DNA from: Muribaculaceae bacterium
Lineage (GTDB): Bacteria > Bacteroidota > Bacteroidia > Bacteroidales > Muribaculaceae
Direction: 5' to 3'
DNA: 41,544 nucleotides
Assembly (NCBI GenBank): GCA_017451225.1
Contig: JAFSPZ010000009.1
Span: 1-41,544, forward strand
Program-made: the position numbers and the translations under genes
In this document: positions 34,263 through 41,544 of the stretch, piece by piece
How the letters are laid out: each line of letters starts with the position of its first letter
Numbering within the stretch: the stretch's first letter is position 1
Notes under the pieces: generated by a model
The model's database searches: none
Told to the model about the DNA's origin: nothing
The model's input: the letters and a program-made list of their open reading frames with translations, nothing else

Positions 34263-34883
34263 ATGAAGAAGATTACTATCGCACTCGTGTTCATGCTATT
34301 GACAGCAGGTGCTGCCATGGCGCAGAAGCAATTCACATTTGGTCCTAAGATTGGTGTGGACTATACACACTTCTGGGGGAAAAATGCCTATCATGGAGGT
34401 CAGCTGAACTATCAAGCTGGTTTGTTTATGGAGTATCGTTTCACTAGCAGTTTCTCGATTGCCCCCGAGGTTGTATTTGCTGCTCAAGGTGGCAAGTATG
34501 AAGTAAAAGATTACAATGATGGAGATGGTTATTTTGATGCCAAATTTACAGATAACATTAACTACATCAATATTCCAGTGATGTTTAAATACTATGTAAC
34601 TCCAGCATTGAGCATTGATTTAGGTCCTCAGTTGGGTATCAACGTTTATAGTAAGTACACGGTAGAATCTAAAGATAAACACTTGAATATTAAGGAAACC
34701 ATAGACCAAAAGGATGATACAAAGGCAATAGACGTTGGTGTTGGACTTGGATTGACTTACAACATCACTAACGATGTGTTTGTGCAGGGTCGTTACACTT
34801 TGGGCCTTACCGAGGTCTTCGACAAGAGCTGGGATACAGGCAAGAACGGCAACGCTCAAATTGCTATTGGCTACCGCTTCTAA
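34263..34883 (+). CDS. Outer-membrane beta-barrel protein, tandem paralog 4
   Basis: The 206-residue paralog shares its signal peptide (MKKITIALVFMLLTAGAAMA) with copy 3. Its body (FGPKIGVDYTHFWGKN, HGGQLNYQAGLFMEYRF) also keeps features of copies 1 and 2, such as the GGQLNYQ segment of copy 1. That could reflect recombination between copies. It ends GNAQIAIGYRF. The 3' region again has the AAGTGACC terminator seen after copies 1 and 2. No separate promoter is visible in the 46-nt gap to copy 3. Confidence 0.88.
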   Translation: MKKITIALVFMLLTAGAAMAQKQFTFGPKIGVDYTHFWGKNAYHGGQLNYQAGLFMEYRFTSSFSIAPEVVFAAQGGKYEVKDYNDGDGYFDAKFTDNINYINIPVMFKYYVTPALSIDLGPQLGINVYSKYTVESKDKHLNIKETIDQKDDTKAIDVGVGLGLTYNITNDVFVQGRYTLGLTEVFDKSWDTGKNGNAQIAIGYRF

Positions 34884-34910
34884 TCAAGTTTAGCTGATTA
34901 TAAAGAACTC

Positions 34911-34950
34911 AAGTGACCTGCATTGCAAACCTTTGCGGGTCACTTTTTTA
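34911..34950 (+). terminator. Terminator of paralogs 3-4
   Basis: AAGTGACCTGC (34911-34921) pairs with GCGGGTCACTT (34935-34945), followed by T residues. The preceding AAAGAACTC is shared with the terminators of paralogs 1 and 2. Confidence 0.85.
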
Positions 34951-34992
34951 GTATATTCTTGTTGAAAATTAGCGAATTATAAAAATAATTTC

Positions 34993-35000
34993 TATTTTTG
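34993..35000 (+). promoter_or_regulatory. -7 box of the SusE/F-like gene
   Basis: TATTTTTG is an exact TAnnTTTG match; ATG 35040 is about 32 nt past the expected start site. Confidence 0.5.
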
Positions 35001-35039
35001 CACAGGAAATATATTTAATAAATAAATTACAATTGACTT

Positions 35040-36248
35040 ATGAAGAAAACAATTACTCTTACATTTGTTGCATTGCTCGCAATGATTGGGCTGAAGGCTC
35101 AAGCTACTATGTACTTGGTGGGTGACTGCTTTAACGGCTGGAATACCACAGGCAACGTTGAAATGACCGATGACGGTGATGGTATGTACTCTTGGTCAGG
35201 CAATCTGGTTGCCGGCTCGTCGTTCGCATTCTTCCGTGACACCGAGGATTGGGGCTCACAACGTGGTCCTGCCAATGGTGACGGTTCGGCTCCCACTGGC
35301 GACTGGGAAGATACTCAAGCCATGGGCGCTTGGACATTGACCGTTTCGGGTGGTTATGTCATTCAGTATAATTACAATACTGATCAGGCTAAAATCACTC
35401 TAACAGATGAGCCTGTGTTCAATCCCGCTCAGCGTCGCTTTGCTGTGACTGGTGCTGCTTTTGGTGGTTGGAATATGCCACCTGCCGGCAATCAGATTTT
35501 CGCTAACAACGGCGACGGCACCTACACCTTGGAGTTTGAAGGTGCTACTGCTGCCGACTTCAAGCTCTCAAGCATTGATGCTAACTCCGACTTCAGTAGC
35601 TGGACAGTGTTTGACTCGGGTGTTATGGGCGCAAGCAATCTCGCAAGTGGCGACAACGCCCTCTCTACTTCTTATGGCACTGCCAACATGCATCTTCCCG
35701 TTAGCGGCAACGTCACTCTCACTATCAGCAACGTGACCGAGACTAGCTGCACACTCAACATCACATTGACCGAGGAAATTATCCCCGACAAGGCTTACTA
35801 CCTGATTGGTGCGTTCAACGAGTGGAGCGAGGAGACAATGGTTCCATTTGAGGAGAACGACAGCGTGTTCACTTTGACCCAGACCTTCGGTGGCGAGTTC
35901 AAGGTGAAAGACGAGAACGGCAACTGGTGGGGTGGTGGTGTTACCCTTACCGAGGAGAACCCCAGCGTTACCCTTGTTGACGGTGGCAACCTGGTTCTCG
36001 CCGAGGAGAAAGAGTACACTCTTACCATTCAAGATGGCGTTCTCACTGTTACCTTCCCGACAGTAAATCCTGGAACTCCAGGTGATGTGGATGGTGACGG
36101 AGTGGTTACCAGTGGCGATATCACAGCACTTTATAACTACCTGCTCAACAACGATTCGACAGGCATTGTAAATGGCGATGTTGATAATGATGGCGTTATC
36201 ACCAGTGCCGATGTAACTAATATCTATAACATTCTGCTTGGTAATTAA
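35040..36248 (+). CDS. Secreted SusE/SusF-like glycan-binding protein with dockerin-like tail
   Basis: The 402-residue protein has a signal peptide (MKKTITLTFVALLAMIGLKA). Three beta-sandwich modules follow at about 22-125, 130-245 and 250-340. Each opens in the style of SusE/SusF starch-binding domains (MYLVGDCFNGWN, FAVTGAAFGGWN, YYLIGAFNEWSE) and contains the Trp-rich and charged segments (FKVKDENGNWWGG) seen there. The last 55 residues are a dockerin-like pair of calcium loops (GDVDGDGVVTSGD, NGDVDNDGVITSAD) ending IYNILLGN. SusE/F are normally lipoproteins beside SusC/D; here there is no lipobox and no SusC/D nearby, so a secreted glycan-binding role is inference. Confidence 0.8.
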   Translation: MKKTITLTFVALLAMIGLKAQATMYLVGDCFNGWNTTGNVEMTDDGDGMYSWSGNLVAGSSFAFFRDTEDWGSQRGPANGDGSAPTGDWEDTQAMGAWTLTVSGGYVIQYNYNTDQAKITLTDEPVFNPAQRRFAVTGAAFGGWNMPPAGNQIFANNGDGTYTLEFEGATAADFKLSSIDANSDFSSWTVFDSGVMGASNLASGDNALSTSYGTANMHLPVSGNVTLTISNVTETSCTLNITLTEEIIPDKAYYLIGAFNEWSEETMVPFEENDSVFTLTQTFGGEFKVKDENGNWWGGGVTLTEENPSVTLVDGGNLVLAEEKEYTLTIQDGVLTVTFPTVNPGTPGDVDGDGVVTSGDITALYNYLLNNDSTGIVNGDVDNDGVITSADVTNIYNILLGN

Positions 36249-36278
36249 TAGATATAGCACAAGTGTAATGTATAACAT

Positions 36279-36310
36279 AATCGCCCGGGCACTAATGTGC
36301 CCGGGCGATT
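36279..36310. terminator. Bidirectional terminator between the SusE/F-like gene and clpB
   Basis: AATCGCCCGGGCAC (36279-36292) and GTGCCCGGGCGATT (36297-36310) form a perfect 14-bp stem with a 4-nt loop. Confidence 0.9.
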
Positions 36311-36331
36311 TGTCTTGATAGAGTAGTGTGG

Positions 36332-38920
36332 TTAGTTGCGGAAGACGATGATGCTGTCTTGGGCGTCGACGGTGATAGTGCGGTCGCGGTCGACGTTGTG
36401 GGCGATGATGTCGCGTGAAAGTTGGTTGAGAACAAGGTTCTGGATAGCACGTTTCACGGGACGTGCGCCAAACTCTGGGTCGTAGCCAGCCTGTGCGAGC
36501 AAGTCGACAGCGGCGGGTGTGTATTCCATCTCTATGCCACTTGTGTGCAGCATCTTCTTGACGCTCTTGAGTTGCAGTTCGACGATTTGTGCAATCTGTT
36601 TCTCATCGAGCGGTGTGAACATGATAGTCTCGTCGATACGGTTCAGGAACTCGGGACGGATGGTCTGCTTGAGCATCGTGAGCACATCGTTTCGGGTCTT
36701 TTCTATTACGCTGTTTCGGTTCTCGGCATTGAGGTTCTCGAAGCGCTCGCGGATGAGGCTCGAGCCTAAGTTGCTCGTCATGATGATGATGGTGTTCTTG
36801 AAGTTGACGGTGCGTCCCTTGTTGTCGGTGAGTCGGCCGTCGTCGAGCACTTGCAGCAGCACGTTGAACACGTCGGGGTGAGCCTTTTCAATCTCGTCGA
36901 AGAGCACCACGCTGTAGGGTTTGCGTCGTACAGCCTCGGTGAGCTGTCCGCCTTCGTCGTAGCCTACATATCCTGGAGGTGAACCGATTAATCTGGTAAC
37001 TGAGAATTTCTCCTGATATTCGCTCATGTCGATACGCGTCATCATGTTCTCGTCGTTGAAGAGGTAGTCGGCTAGAGCCTTTGCAAGCTCGGTCTTGCCC
37101 ACGCCAGTGGTTCCCAGGAAGATAAACGAGCCGATGGGTCGTCGAGGATCGTTAAGGCCTGCACGGCTGCGGCGAACGGCATCGCTTATTGCGGTGATTG
37201 CCTCGTCCTGACCGATGACGCGCTTGTGCAGCTCGTCTTCGAGGTGGAGCAGCTTCTCGCCTTCGCTCTGAAGCATCTTGGTCACGGGAATGCCAGTCCA
37301 GCGCGAAACCACTTCGGCGATGTCGTCGCTGTCGACTTCCTCCTTGATGAGCGATTGGTCGCCTTGCATTGCTTTCAGACGCTCTTGCAGTTCCACGTTC
37401 TCGTCTTGTTTTTGCTTGATGAGCGAGTATCGGATTTCGGCCACGCGGGCATAGTCGCCGTTGCGCTCGGCACGTTCAGCATCAAAGTTAAGCTGCTCGA
37501 TGTCGATTTTGTTCTGCTGAATTTTGTTGATAAGTTCCTTCTCGCTCTGCCATTTGGCCTTGTAGTCGTGTTCACGGTCGCGCAGGTTGGCGAGTTGCTC
37601 GTCGAGCTGGCGTATGCGTTGCTCGTCGCCGTCGCGCTTGATGGCAGCGCGCTCAATCTCGAGCTGCGAGATTTTACGGGTCACCTCATCAAGTTCTTCG
37701 GGAACGCTGTCCATCTCTATACGCAGCTTGGCTGCAGCTTCGTCAACGAGGTCAATGGCCTTGTCGGGCAGGAAACGGTCACTGATGTAACGCTGGCTCA
37801 GTTGCACAGCGGCGATGATGGCATCGTCCTTGATACGCACCTTGTGGTGGTTCTCGTAGCGCTCCTTCAGGCCACGCAGGATGGCGATGGCGCTCTCCTC
37901 GTCGGGCTCGTCGACCATGACGATTTGGAAGCGTCGCTCCAGCGCCTTATCCTTCTCAAAGTACTTTTGGTACTCATCGAGGGTAGTGGCACCGATGCTG
38001 CGCAGGTCGCCACGTGCAAGGGCTGGCTTGAGGATGTTGGCGGCATCCATGGCACCACTGCTCTTGCCAGCGCCCACAAGGGTGTGAATCTCATCAATAA
38101 AGAGGATGATTTCGCCTTGCGCTTGAGTAATTTCGTTGATTACTGCTTTGAGTCGCTCCTCAAACTCTCCTTGATACTTAGCACCGGCAATCAGTGCGCC
38201 CATGTCGAGCGAGAACACTTGCTTCTGCTTCAGGTTCTCGGGCACGTCGCCGCGCACGATACGTTGCGCCAATCCCTCGACAATGGCGGTCTTGCCGGTT
38301 CCCGGCTCACCAATGAGGATTGGGTTGTTCTTGGTGCGTCGGCTCAAGATTTGCAGCACACGGCGAATCTCGTCGTCACGTCCTATGACGGGGTCTAACT
38401 TGCCCTGACGGGCACGCTCGTTGAGGTTCACGGCATATTTGCTCAAAGCGTTGTACTGCTCCTCCGACTCCTGGCTAGTGGCTTTCTTGCCCTTGCGAAG
38501 CTCGTCGATGGTGGCTTGCAGCTCCTTTTTGGTCACTCCAGCGTCTTTCAAGATGGTAGATGCTGGTGACTTAACCTCGTGCAGTGCCATGAACAAGGCT
38601 TCGACTGTTACATACTGGTCTCCGTTTTTTTGCGCTATTTCGCTGGCTTTTTCGAGCACACGTCTGCAGTCGCTGCTAAGGTAGGGCTCGCCACCGTTTA
38701 CCTTGGGCAGGCGAGCGAGTTCGTTTTCCAATGGTCGCTCAATCATCGACGGCGCGATGTCGAGTTTCTGCAAGATGAACTTCACCACGCTCTCGCCCTC
38801 GCTCATCACTGCCTTGAGGATGTGCACGGGCTCAAGAGCCTGATTGCCGTTGCTGCGTGCTATTGTAATAGCCTGCTGCAGCGTCTCCTGCGATTTGATG
38901 GTAAAATTGTTCAAGTTCAT
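36332..38920 (-). CDS. clpB: Disaggregase chaperone ClpB
   Basis: ClpB is a cytosolic AAA+ hexamer that works with DnaK to pull proteins out of aggregates after heat stress. The 862 residues contain the N-domain (1-145) and NBD1 with Walker A GEPGTGKT (204-211) and Walker B LFIDEIH. The coiled-coil middle domain (about 400-525) is long, which distinguishes ClpB from ClpA/C. NBD2 has Walker A GTTGVGKT (603-610), and the C-domain follows. Upstream is an unusually clear Shine-Dalgarno-like AAAGGAG, rare in this window, and a candidate sigma-54 or variant -7 promoter at 38951-38966. It is monocistronic. Confidence 0.98.
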   Translation of the reverse strand: MNLNNFTIKSQETLQQAITIARSNGNQALEPVHILKAVMSEGESVVKFILQKLDIAPSMIERPLENELARLPKVNGGEPYLSSDCRRVLEKASEIAQKNGDQYVTVEALFMALHEVKSPASTILKDAGVTKKELQATIDELRKGKKATSQESEEQYNALSKYAVNLNERARQGKLDPVIGRDDEIRRVLQILSRRTKNNPILIGEPGTGKTAIVEGLAQRIVRGDVPENLKQKQVFSLDMGALIAGAKYQGEFEERLKAVINEITQAQGEIILFIDEIHTLVGAGKSSGAMDAANILKPALARGDLRSIGATTLDEYQKYFEKDKALERRFQIVMVDEPDEESAIAILRGLKERYENHHKVRIKDDAIIAAVQLSQRYISDRFLPDKAIDLVDEAAAKLRIEMDSVPEELDEVTRKISQLEIERAAIKRDGDEQRIRQLDEQLANLRDREHDYKAKWQSEKELINKIQQNKIDIEQLNFDAERAERNGDYARVAEIRYSLIKQKQDENVELQERLKAMQGDQSLIKEEVDSDDIAEVVSRWTGIPVTKMLQSEGEKLLHLEDELHKRVIGQDEAITAISDAVRRSRAGLNDPRRPIGSFIFLGTTGVGKTELAKALADYLFNDENMMTRIDMSEYQEKFSVTRLIGSPPGYVGYDEGGQLTEAVRRKPYSVVLFDEIEKAHPDVFNVLLQVLDDGRLTDNKGRTVNFKNTIIIMTSNLGSSLIRERFENLNAENRNSVIEKTRNDVLTMLKQTIRPEFLNRIDETIMFTPLDEKQIAQIVELQLKSVKKMLHTSGIEMEYTPAAVDLLAQAGYDPEFGARPVKRAIQNLVLNQLSRDIIAHNVDRDRTITVDAQDSIIVFRN

Positions 38921-38950
38921 ATCGTTTTTTCTCCTTTCTAATTGTTTAAG

Positions 38951-38966
38951 AGCAAAGTGAGTGCCA
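38951..38966 (-). promoter_or_regulatory. Candidate sigma-54-like promoter of clpB
   Basis: The minus strand reads TGGCACTCACTTTGCT, which fits TGGCAC-N5-TTGCT with GG and GC spaced as in -24/-12 promoters. The start site would be near 38940, about 20 nt before the ATG. The internal TCACTTTG is also one mismatch from TAnnTTTG, so a normal housekeeping promoter is an alternative. Confidence 0.4.
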
Positions 38967-39052
38967 ATGCGCTATTTTGGCAGTTAACTGACAGAATTTC
39001 AGCTATTTAATAAAATAGTGCTGACAAAATGTCAACACTATCTATGATTATG

Positions 39053-39075
39053 TGACCAATTTGCTTGATTGGTCA
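39053..39075. other. Short hairpin between clpB and the lipoprotein gene
   Basis: TGACCAAT (39053-39060) and ATTGGTCA (39068-39075) form an 8-bp stem with a 7-nt loop. It may be a weak terminator for the lipoprotein gene at 39312. The rest of 38967-39158 shows only a small TGACA/TGTCA dyad at 39022-39034. Confidence 0.3.
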
Positions 39076-39159
39076 ACTTAGTCTAAACTTTATAGGTTTA
39101 ATAGCATATAATTTTTGCGCTAGCAACCGATGGGGTGTCAAAATTCGTTACTTGCCGCA

Positions 39160-39292
39160 GCTCCCCCTCTAAGATATAAGAGCGGGTAAGTATGAAAACT
39201 GTGATACTACTCAAGGCCTTTAATATTAATGTATAAGTTGATGTCATACTCCTCCGCCCTTCGGGCACCTCCTCTATCTTAGAGGAGGAGTT
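39160..39292. repeat. MITE-like intergenic element with imperfect terminal inverted repeats
   Basis: The left end (CTCCCCCTCTAAGATA at 39161-39176) recurs inverted at the right end, where the minus strand reads CTCCTCCTCTAAGATA from about 39290. Both ends continue inward to an AGTATGA-like motif. The right end also has GCCCTTCGGGC and CTCCTCTATCTTAGAGGAG hairpins. The element is about 133 bp with no coding potential, consistent with a non-autonomous repeat. It lies between clpB and a lipoprotein gene. Confidence 0.55.
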
Positions 39293-39311
39293 ATACACAA
39301 GTGATTTGTGG

Positions 39312-39752
39312 TTACTTGAAAATAGCGTCGCGGATTTCGCTGAAGCCTATTTCGGTTTTCCAGATGTCGTCTTCCTTGATGAGGCGGAATTTCTTCTCAA
39401 CAGTTGAGCCATTGGGCAGTGTGATGTCGCAAGTGACTGTTTTGTAGTCGCCATGAGTGCGTTCTTTTTTGGCTTTTACCTTGAAGTTTTTCTTCTTTAG
39501 CTGCTTGAAGAACTCGTCCTTTTGGTAATCGCTGAGTTTGTCGTTCTCTTTGAACTTCACCGCCTCTTTCAGGCGAAGGATGTTACCTTGGCTAGGCAAG
39601 GTGTTGAACAGTTCCTCGACAGCCTGCTTGGGTGTGTTGTGGTACTTGTCGGTGTCGCCCAGGAGTATTTTCTTGGCATCGTTGCCAGTGCATGCAGTGA
39701 GTGCAATGACGCACAGGAGCATGAAGATTGAGAATAATGATTTGTGTTTCAT
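39312..39752 (-). CDS. Small lipoprotein, NTF2-like/DUF4878-type
   Basis: The 146-residue product has a lipoprotein signal with lipobox LTAC (Cys21). A helical segment follows (KQAVEELFNTLPSQG, about 42-56). Beta-rich sequence follows (VTCDITLPNG, VEKKFRLIKEDDIWKTEIGF), a pattern typical of DUF4878-like NTF2-fold lipoproteins. That family assignment is from overall pattern and not certain. It is probably periplasmic, anchored to a membrane. It is monocistronic, with a -7 box about 37 nt upstream. Confidence 0.75.
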   Translation of the reverse strand: MKHKSLFSIFMLLCVIALTACTGNDAKKILLGDTDKYHNTPKQAVEELFNTLPSQGNILRLKEAVKFKENDKLSDYQKDEFFKQLKKKNFKVKAKKERTHGDYKTVTCDITLPNGSTVEKKFRLIKEDDIWKTEIGFSEIRDAIFK

Positions 39753-39788
39753 AATAATATTATTAATGTGTTGCTTGTTTTATGGTTA

Positions 39789-39796
39789 CAAAGATA
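39789..39796 (-). promoter_or_regulatory. -7 box of the lipoprotein gene
   Basis: The minus strand reads TATCTTTG, an exact match. A TTTG lies 23 nt further upstream, slightly beyond the usual distance. Confidence 0.5.
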
Positions 39797-39920
39797 GTAA
39801 ATAGTTTTCAGTTATTTGTCAAACGATTAAAAACAATTAATATTTTTGCATTAGATGGCGGTTACTACGGTTTTTTACACAAATTACCGTGAATTGTCCG
39901 TGAATTAATAAAATTGTTGG

Positions 39921-40141
39921 ACTCAGTTGACTCAGTTGGTTGGGCCGCGCTGCGCGCTAAAAATTGATGGAGGTTCGCTGATCGCACACCGTGCCTGTGG
40001 CACGACTTATGCTGCTCACTCCATCGAGCTAAAGGTTGCTGCCCTGCGGGCTAAGATTGTCACTGCACATGGAATCACAGGAATCGGTGGAATCACTTGA
40101 CTTACTTGACTCACTTGACTCACTTGACTCAGTTGGTTGGG
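39921..40141. repeat. Repeat cluster: 9-bp tandem units and 16-bp direct repeats
   Basis: A 16-bp sequence GACTCAGTTGGTTGGG occurs exactly at 39929-39944 and 40126-40141, flanking about 181 bp. Before the first copy, ACTCAGTTG is present twice in tandem (39921-39938). Before the second, ACTTGACTC-type 9-bp units repeat four times (40095-40130). Between them are hairpins CGTGCC-TGT-GGCACG (39990-40004) and GATGGAG...CTCCATC (39966-40025). No convincing coding sequence is seen in 39753-40150. Confidence 0.7.
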
Positions 40142-40151
40142 GCTGCGCATG

Positions 40152-40289
40152 TTTTTTAGACATAAGAACATAAGAACAGAATATGCCTCGCCTTTGGTTT
40201 TTTAGACATAAGAACATAAGAACAGAATTTGCCTCGCCTTTGGTTTTTTAGACATAAGAACATAAGAACAGAATATGCCTCGCCTTTGG
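40152..40289. repeat. Three tandem copies of a 46-bp repeat
   Basis: Units start at 40152, 40198 and 40244 and differ at single positions (GAATATGCC versus GAATTTGCC). Each begins with TTTTTT and contains two ATAAGAACA 9-mers followed by GCCTCGCCTTTGG. A partial TTTTTGGACA follows the third. The spacing has no unique spacers, so it is not a CRISPR array. Confidence 0.85.
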
Positions 40290-40344
40290 TTTTTGGACAG
40301 GAGTTACAGAATTTAGCAGGAGTTACAAGTTTTCTTGTTTTCAT
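40156..40344 (-). CDS. Doubtful small Cys-rich ORF running into the 46-bp repeats
   Basis: ATG 40344 opens a 62-codon frame starting MKTRKLVTPAKFCNSCPK. A complete promoter (40388-40419) lies just upstream. From about residue 17 the frame is made of the 46-bp repeats, read in three different frames because 46 is not divisible by three. The repeat part is therefore unlikely to be under protein-level selection. It may be a short real peptide, or a transcribed non-coding repeat. Confidence 0.25.
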   Translation of the reverse strand: MKTRKLVTPAKFCNSCPKTKGEAYSVLMFLCLKNQRRGKFCSYVLMSKKPKARHILFLCSYV

Positions 40345-40387
40345 GGTTATACTCTTTTTTATTTTATTAAATGAACGCGTGTGTGCG

Positions 40388-40419
40388 CAAAGGTAATTCA
40401 AGTGGTGGTTATTATTCAA
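40388..40419 (-). promoter_or_regulatory. Promoter reading into the 46-bp repeat region
   Basis: On the minus strand, TTG (40419-40417), a 21-nt spacer and TACCTTTG (40395-40388), an exact -7 box. It directs transcription towards the small ORF and the repeats. Confidence 0.5.
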
Positions 40420-40423
40420 CATT

Positions 40424-40454
40424 AAAAAACCGCAGGAGTTTTTATCTTCTGCGG
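40424..40454 (-). terminator. Terminator of the leucine-rich-repeat protein gene
   Basis: CCGCAGGA (40430-40437) pairs with TTCTGCGG (40447-40454), one G-U pair; on the minus strand six T residues follow. A second stem, TTCTACGGAGT (40465-40475) with ACTCCGTAGAA (40508-40518), lies between it and the stop codon. Confidence 0.75.
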
Positions 40455-40531
40455 CAGCTGTTAATTCTACGGAGTCATGGAGGGAAGGAGACTCTTCAAC
40501 TCCACAAACTCCGTAGAAATAAATGTTAACG

Positions 40532-41544
40532 TTATTTTGCGATTTTCTCGCTCTTGCGGGTTCCGTCGCTATAGGTTGTGACCTTGATGTTCACGCCTTG
40601 CTGAGGCTCGGAGCTTTCCACACCAGCAAGGTTGTAGTAGCGCACACTAACTGCCTGTTTTTCACCAGAGATAGTTGTGATGGCATTTAGCTGCTTCAAT
40701 TCTTGGGCTTCGTCATACTTACAACCTTTGTAAACCAATTCTCCGTTCTCATACACAGCCGATAGTCCCGACATGGAGTTTATTCCTGTAATATAAGTTC
40801 TGTAGGGAACAAGTAAGTCACCAAATCCACAGTCAACACCAATGCCTTCAATTGTCTTAAAACTATACTTAGGATCATCAGGCGCGTCATAAGCTATTAT
40901 TTGATAGCCTTTTCTAATGGTTTGTCCTACTTCCACCTCAAATTCATGGTATGTGTCGGCTATACTATACTCAGAAATAGGATAATTTATCTCGGCAAAT
41001 TCTGCATCATCAGGCAAGAACATTGGCTTGTTGAAGTCATATAATGTTCCGGGTATATACCACCAAAAATAATCATTAATGCTCTCGCCATGAACATCAT
41101 TCTCAATGGCTGTAACCACTTTACCTTCCTCTCTTACATAGGCTGCAAGATAAGGCTCTTGGGCATTTCCCTGCTCGTCATAGTAAGTGCGATAGATGTT
41201 ATGATATAACAATCCATCAATAATTGTTGTGCCATTGAATTCAAGTGTGTAAAGTTGCACTTTCTGATATCCAGGCTCGGGCCAGGCATGGTAATAACCT
41301 ACATATTCCCAGACAACTCCTTCACGGACTAGGGGCACGTAGCTGTTTTCAACAATATTTATGAAATCTTTCCATGGGCTTCTGGCTTGATAAAGTGAAA
41401 CACTTCCGTCTGGAACAAAAAGCATACACAATGATTTATCTACACCATCAAACACCCTGCTTCCGCATGAAACGTTTTGAGGCATTTGGATGTAGGAATG
41501 AATTGATGTCAAGCTTGAACAACTCATAAAGGCTTTTCCCCCTA
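40532..41544 (-). CDS. BspA-like leucine-rich-repeat surface protein, C-terminal part (partial)
   Basis: The frame is open through the right edge: codons before the first in-window ATG (41527) read GGKAF and continue directly into MSCSSLTSIHSYI. This is a BspA-type LRR_5 repeat (AFxxCSSLTSI), so the true start is outside. After one more repeat-like stretch (VFDGVDKSLCMLFVPDGS...), about 260 residues of non-repeat beta-rich sequence follow. The end, YYNLAGVESSEPQQGVNIKV with a final basic strand (KSEKIAK), resembles C-terminal sorting-type tails of secreted Bacteroidales proteins. BspA-like proteins are surface adhesins; secretion by a type IX system is inference. Confidence 0.8.
   Translation of the reverse strand, partial: GGKAFMSCSSLTSIHSYIQMPQNVSCGSRVFDGVDKSLCMLFVPDGSVSLYQARSPWKDFINIVENSYVPLVREGVVWEYVGYYHAWPEPGYQKVQLYTLEFNGTTIIDGLLYHNIYRTYYDEQGNAQEPYLAAYVREEGKVVTAIENDVHGESINDYFWWYIPGTLYDFNKPMFLPDDAEFAEINYPISEYSIADTYHEFEVEVGQTIRKGYQIIAYDAPDDPKYSFKTIEGIGVDCGFGDLLVPYRTYITGINSMSGLSAVYENGELVYKGCKYDEAQELKQLNAITTISGEKQAVSVRYYNLAGVESSEPQQGVNIKVTTYSDGTRKSEKIAK

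Noticed and set aside
39098-39298. Short frame on the minus strand in the clpB-lipoprotein gap
   Set aside because: It overlaps the MITE-like inverted repeat and has no promoter or recognisable protein features.
40029-40217. Ser/Glu-rich small frame (SSESSESSKSSDS) on the minus strand
   Set aside because: Its composition comes from the 9-bp tandem repeats and it begins inside a 46-bp repeat; no promoter of its own.
40152-40289. Regular repeats as a possible CRISPR array
   Set aside because: The 46-bp units are contiguous without unique spacers and no cas gene is present.

Overview
The window is a stretch of Bacteroidales chromosome, most likely from a gut member of the Muribaculaceae or Prevotellaceae. 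The evidence is the repeated Bacteroidetes promoter grammar (a -7 box TAnnTTTG, often with a TTTG-like -33 box 19-20 nt upstream), almost no Shine-Dalgarno sequences, and Bacteroidales-specific families (DUF4494, DUF3127, the FHS sugar porter, the long LptF/G form, SusE/F-like modules, BspA-type leucine-rich repeats). Three secreted proteins also end in nearly the same dockerin-like tail finishing YNILLGN. Family-level placement is inference. I see no tRNA, rRNA, CRISPR, transposase, phage gene or classical defence locus.

Layout. 1-26: first codons of a secreted protein that runs off the left edge (minus). 166-4964 (minus): transketolase; FHS sugar transporter; YggS PLP protein with a DUF4494 protein. 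5115-6916 (plus): YigZ-type protein; a dockerin-tailed secreted protein with a long leader. 7011-10707 (minus): three-gene unit of a secreted cysteine-hydrolase-like protein, an acyl-ACP thioesterase overlapping it by ATGA, and a secreted two-domain UGSC-like protein. 10913-14536 (plus): small membrane protein, DUF169 protein, OprO/P-like porin, DcuB-type C4-dicarboxylate transporter. 14730-18712 (plus): CpsB/YwqE-like PHP phosphatase, LptF/G-type permease and RibBA, tightly spaced. 19004-20251: OmpA-family protein. 20339-22535 (minus): HflX; Skp/OmpH-like lipoprotein preceded by a 56-aa membrane protein that starts with GTG. 22698-24176: PepD. 24451-31733 (minus): double-psi beta-barrel protein, RsfS-FtsH, DUF3127 protein, and an operon of a PD40 beta-propeller protein with a large amidase carrying Ig-like and dockerin domains. 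32083-34883 (plus): four tandem paralogous outer-membrane beta-barrel proteins. 35040-36248: SusE/F-like dockerin-tailed protein. 36332-38920 (minus): ClpB. 39312-39752: lipoprotein. 39753-40531: repeat-dense intergenic island. 40532-41544: C-terminal part of a leucine-rich-repeat surface protein cut by the right edge.

Most of the window is housekeeping metabolism, proteostasis and envelope biogenesis. The parts most worth a second look are: the UGSC-like fusion whose motif is TGSC, with its unusual neighbours; the dockerin-like tail shared by three unrelated secreted proteins, with no cohesin in view; the four-gene beta-barrel array whose 3' terminators were duplicated with the genes; and the repeat island at 39.1-40.4 kb. 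That island holds a MITE-like element, 9-bp tandem repeats, a 16-bp direct repeat, and three 46-bp repeats downstream of a good promoter and a short ORF.
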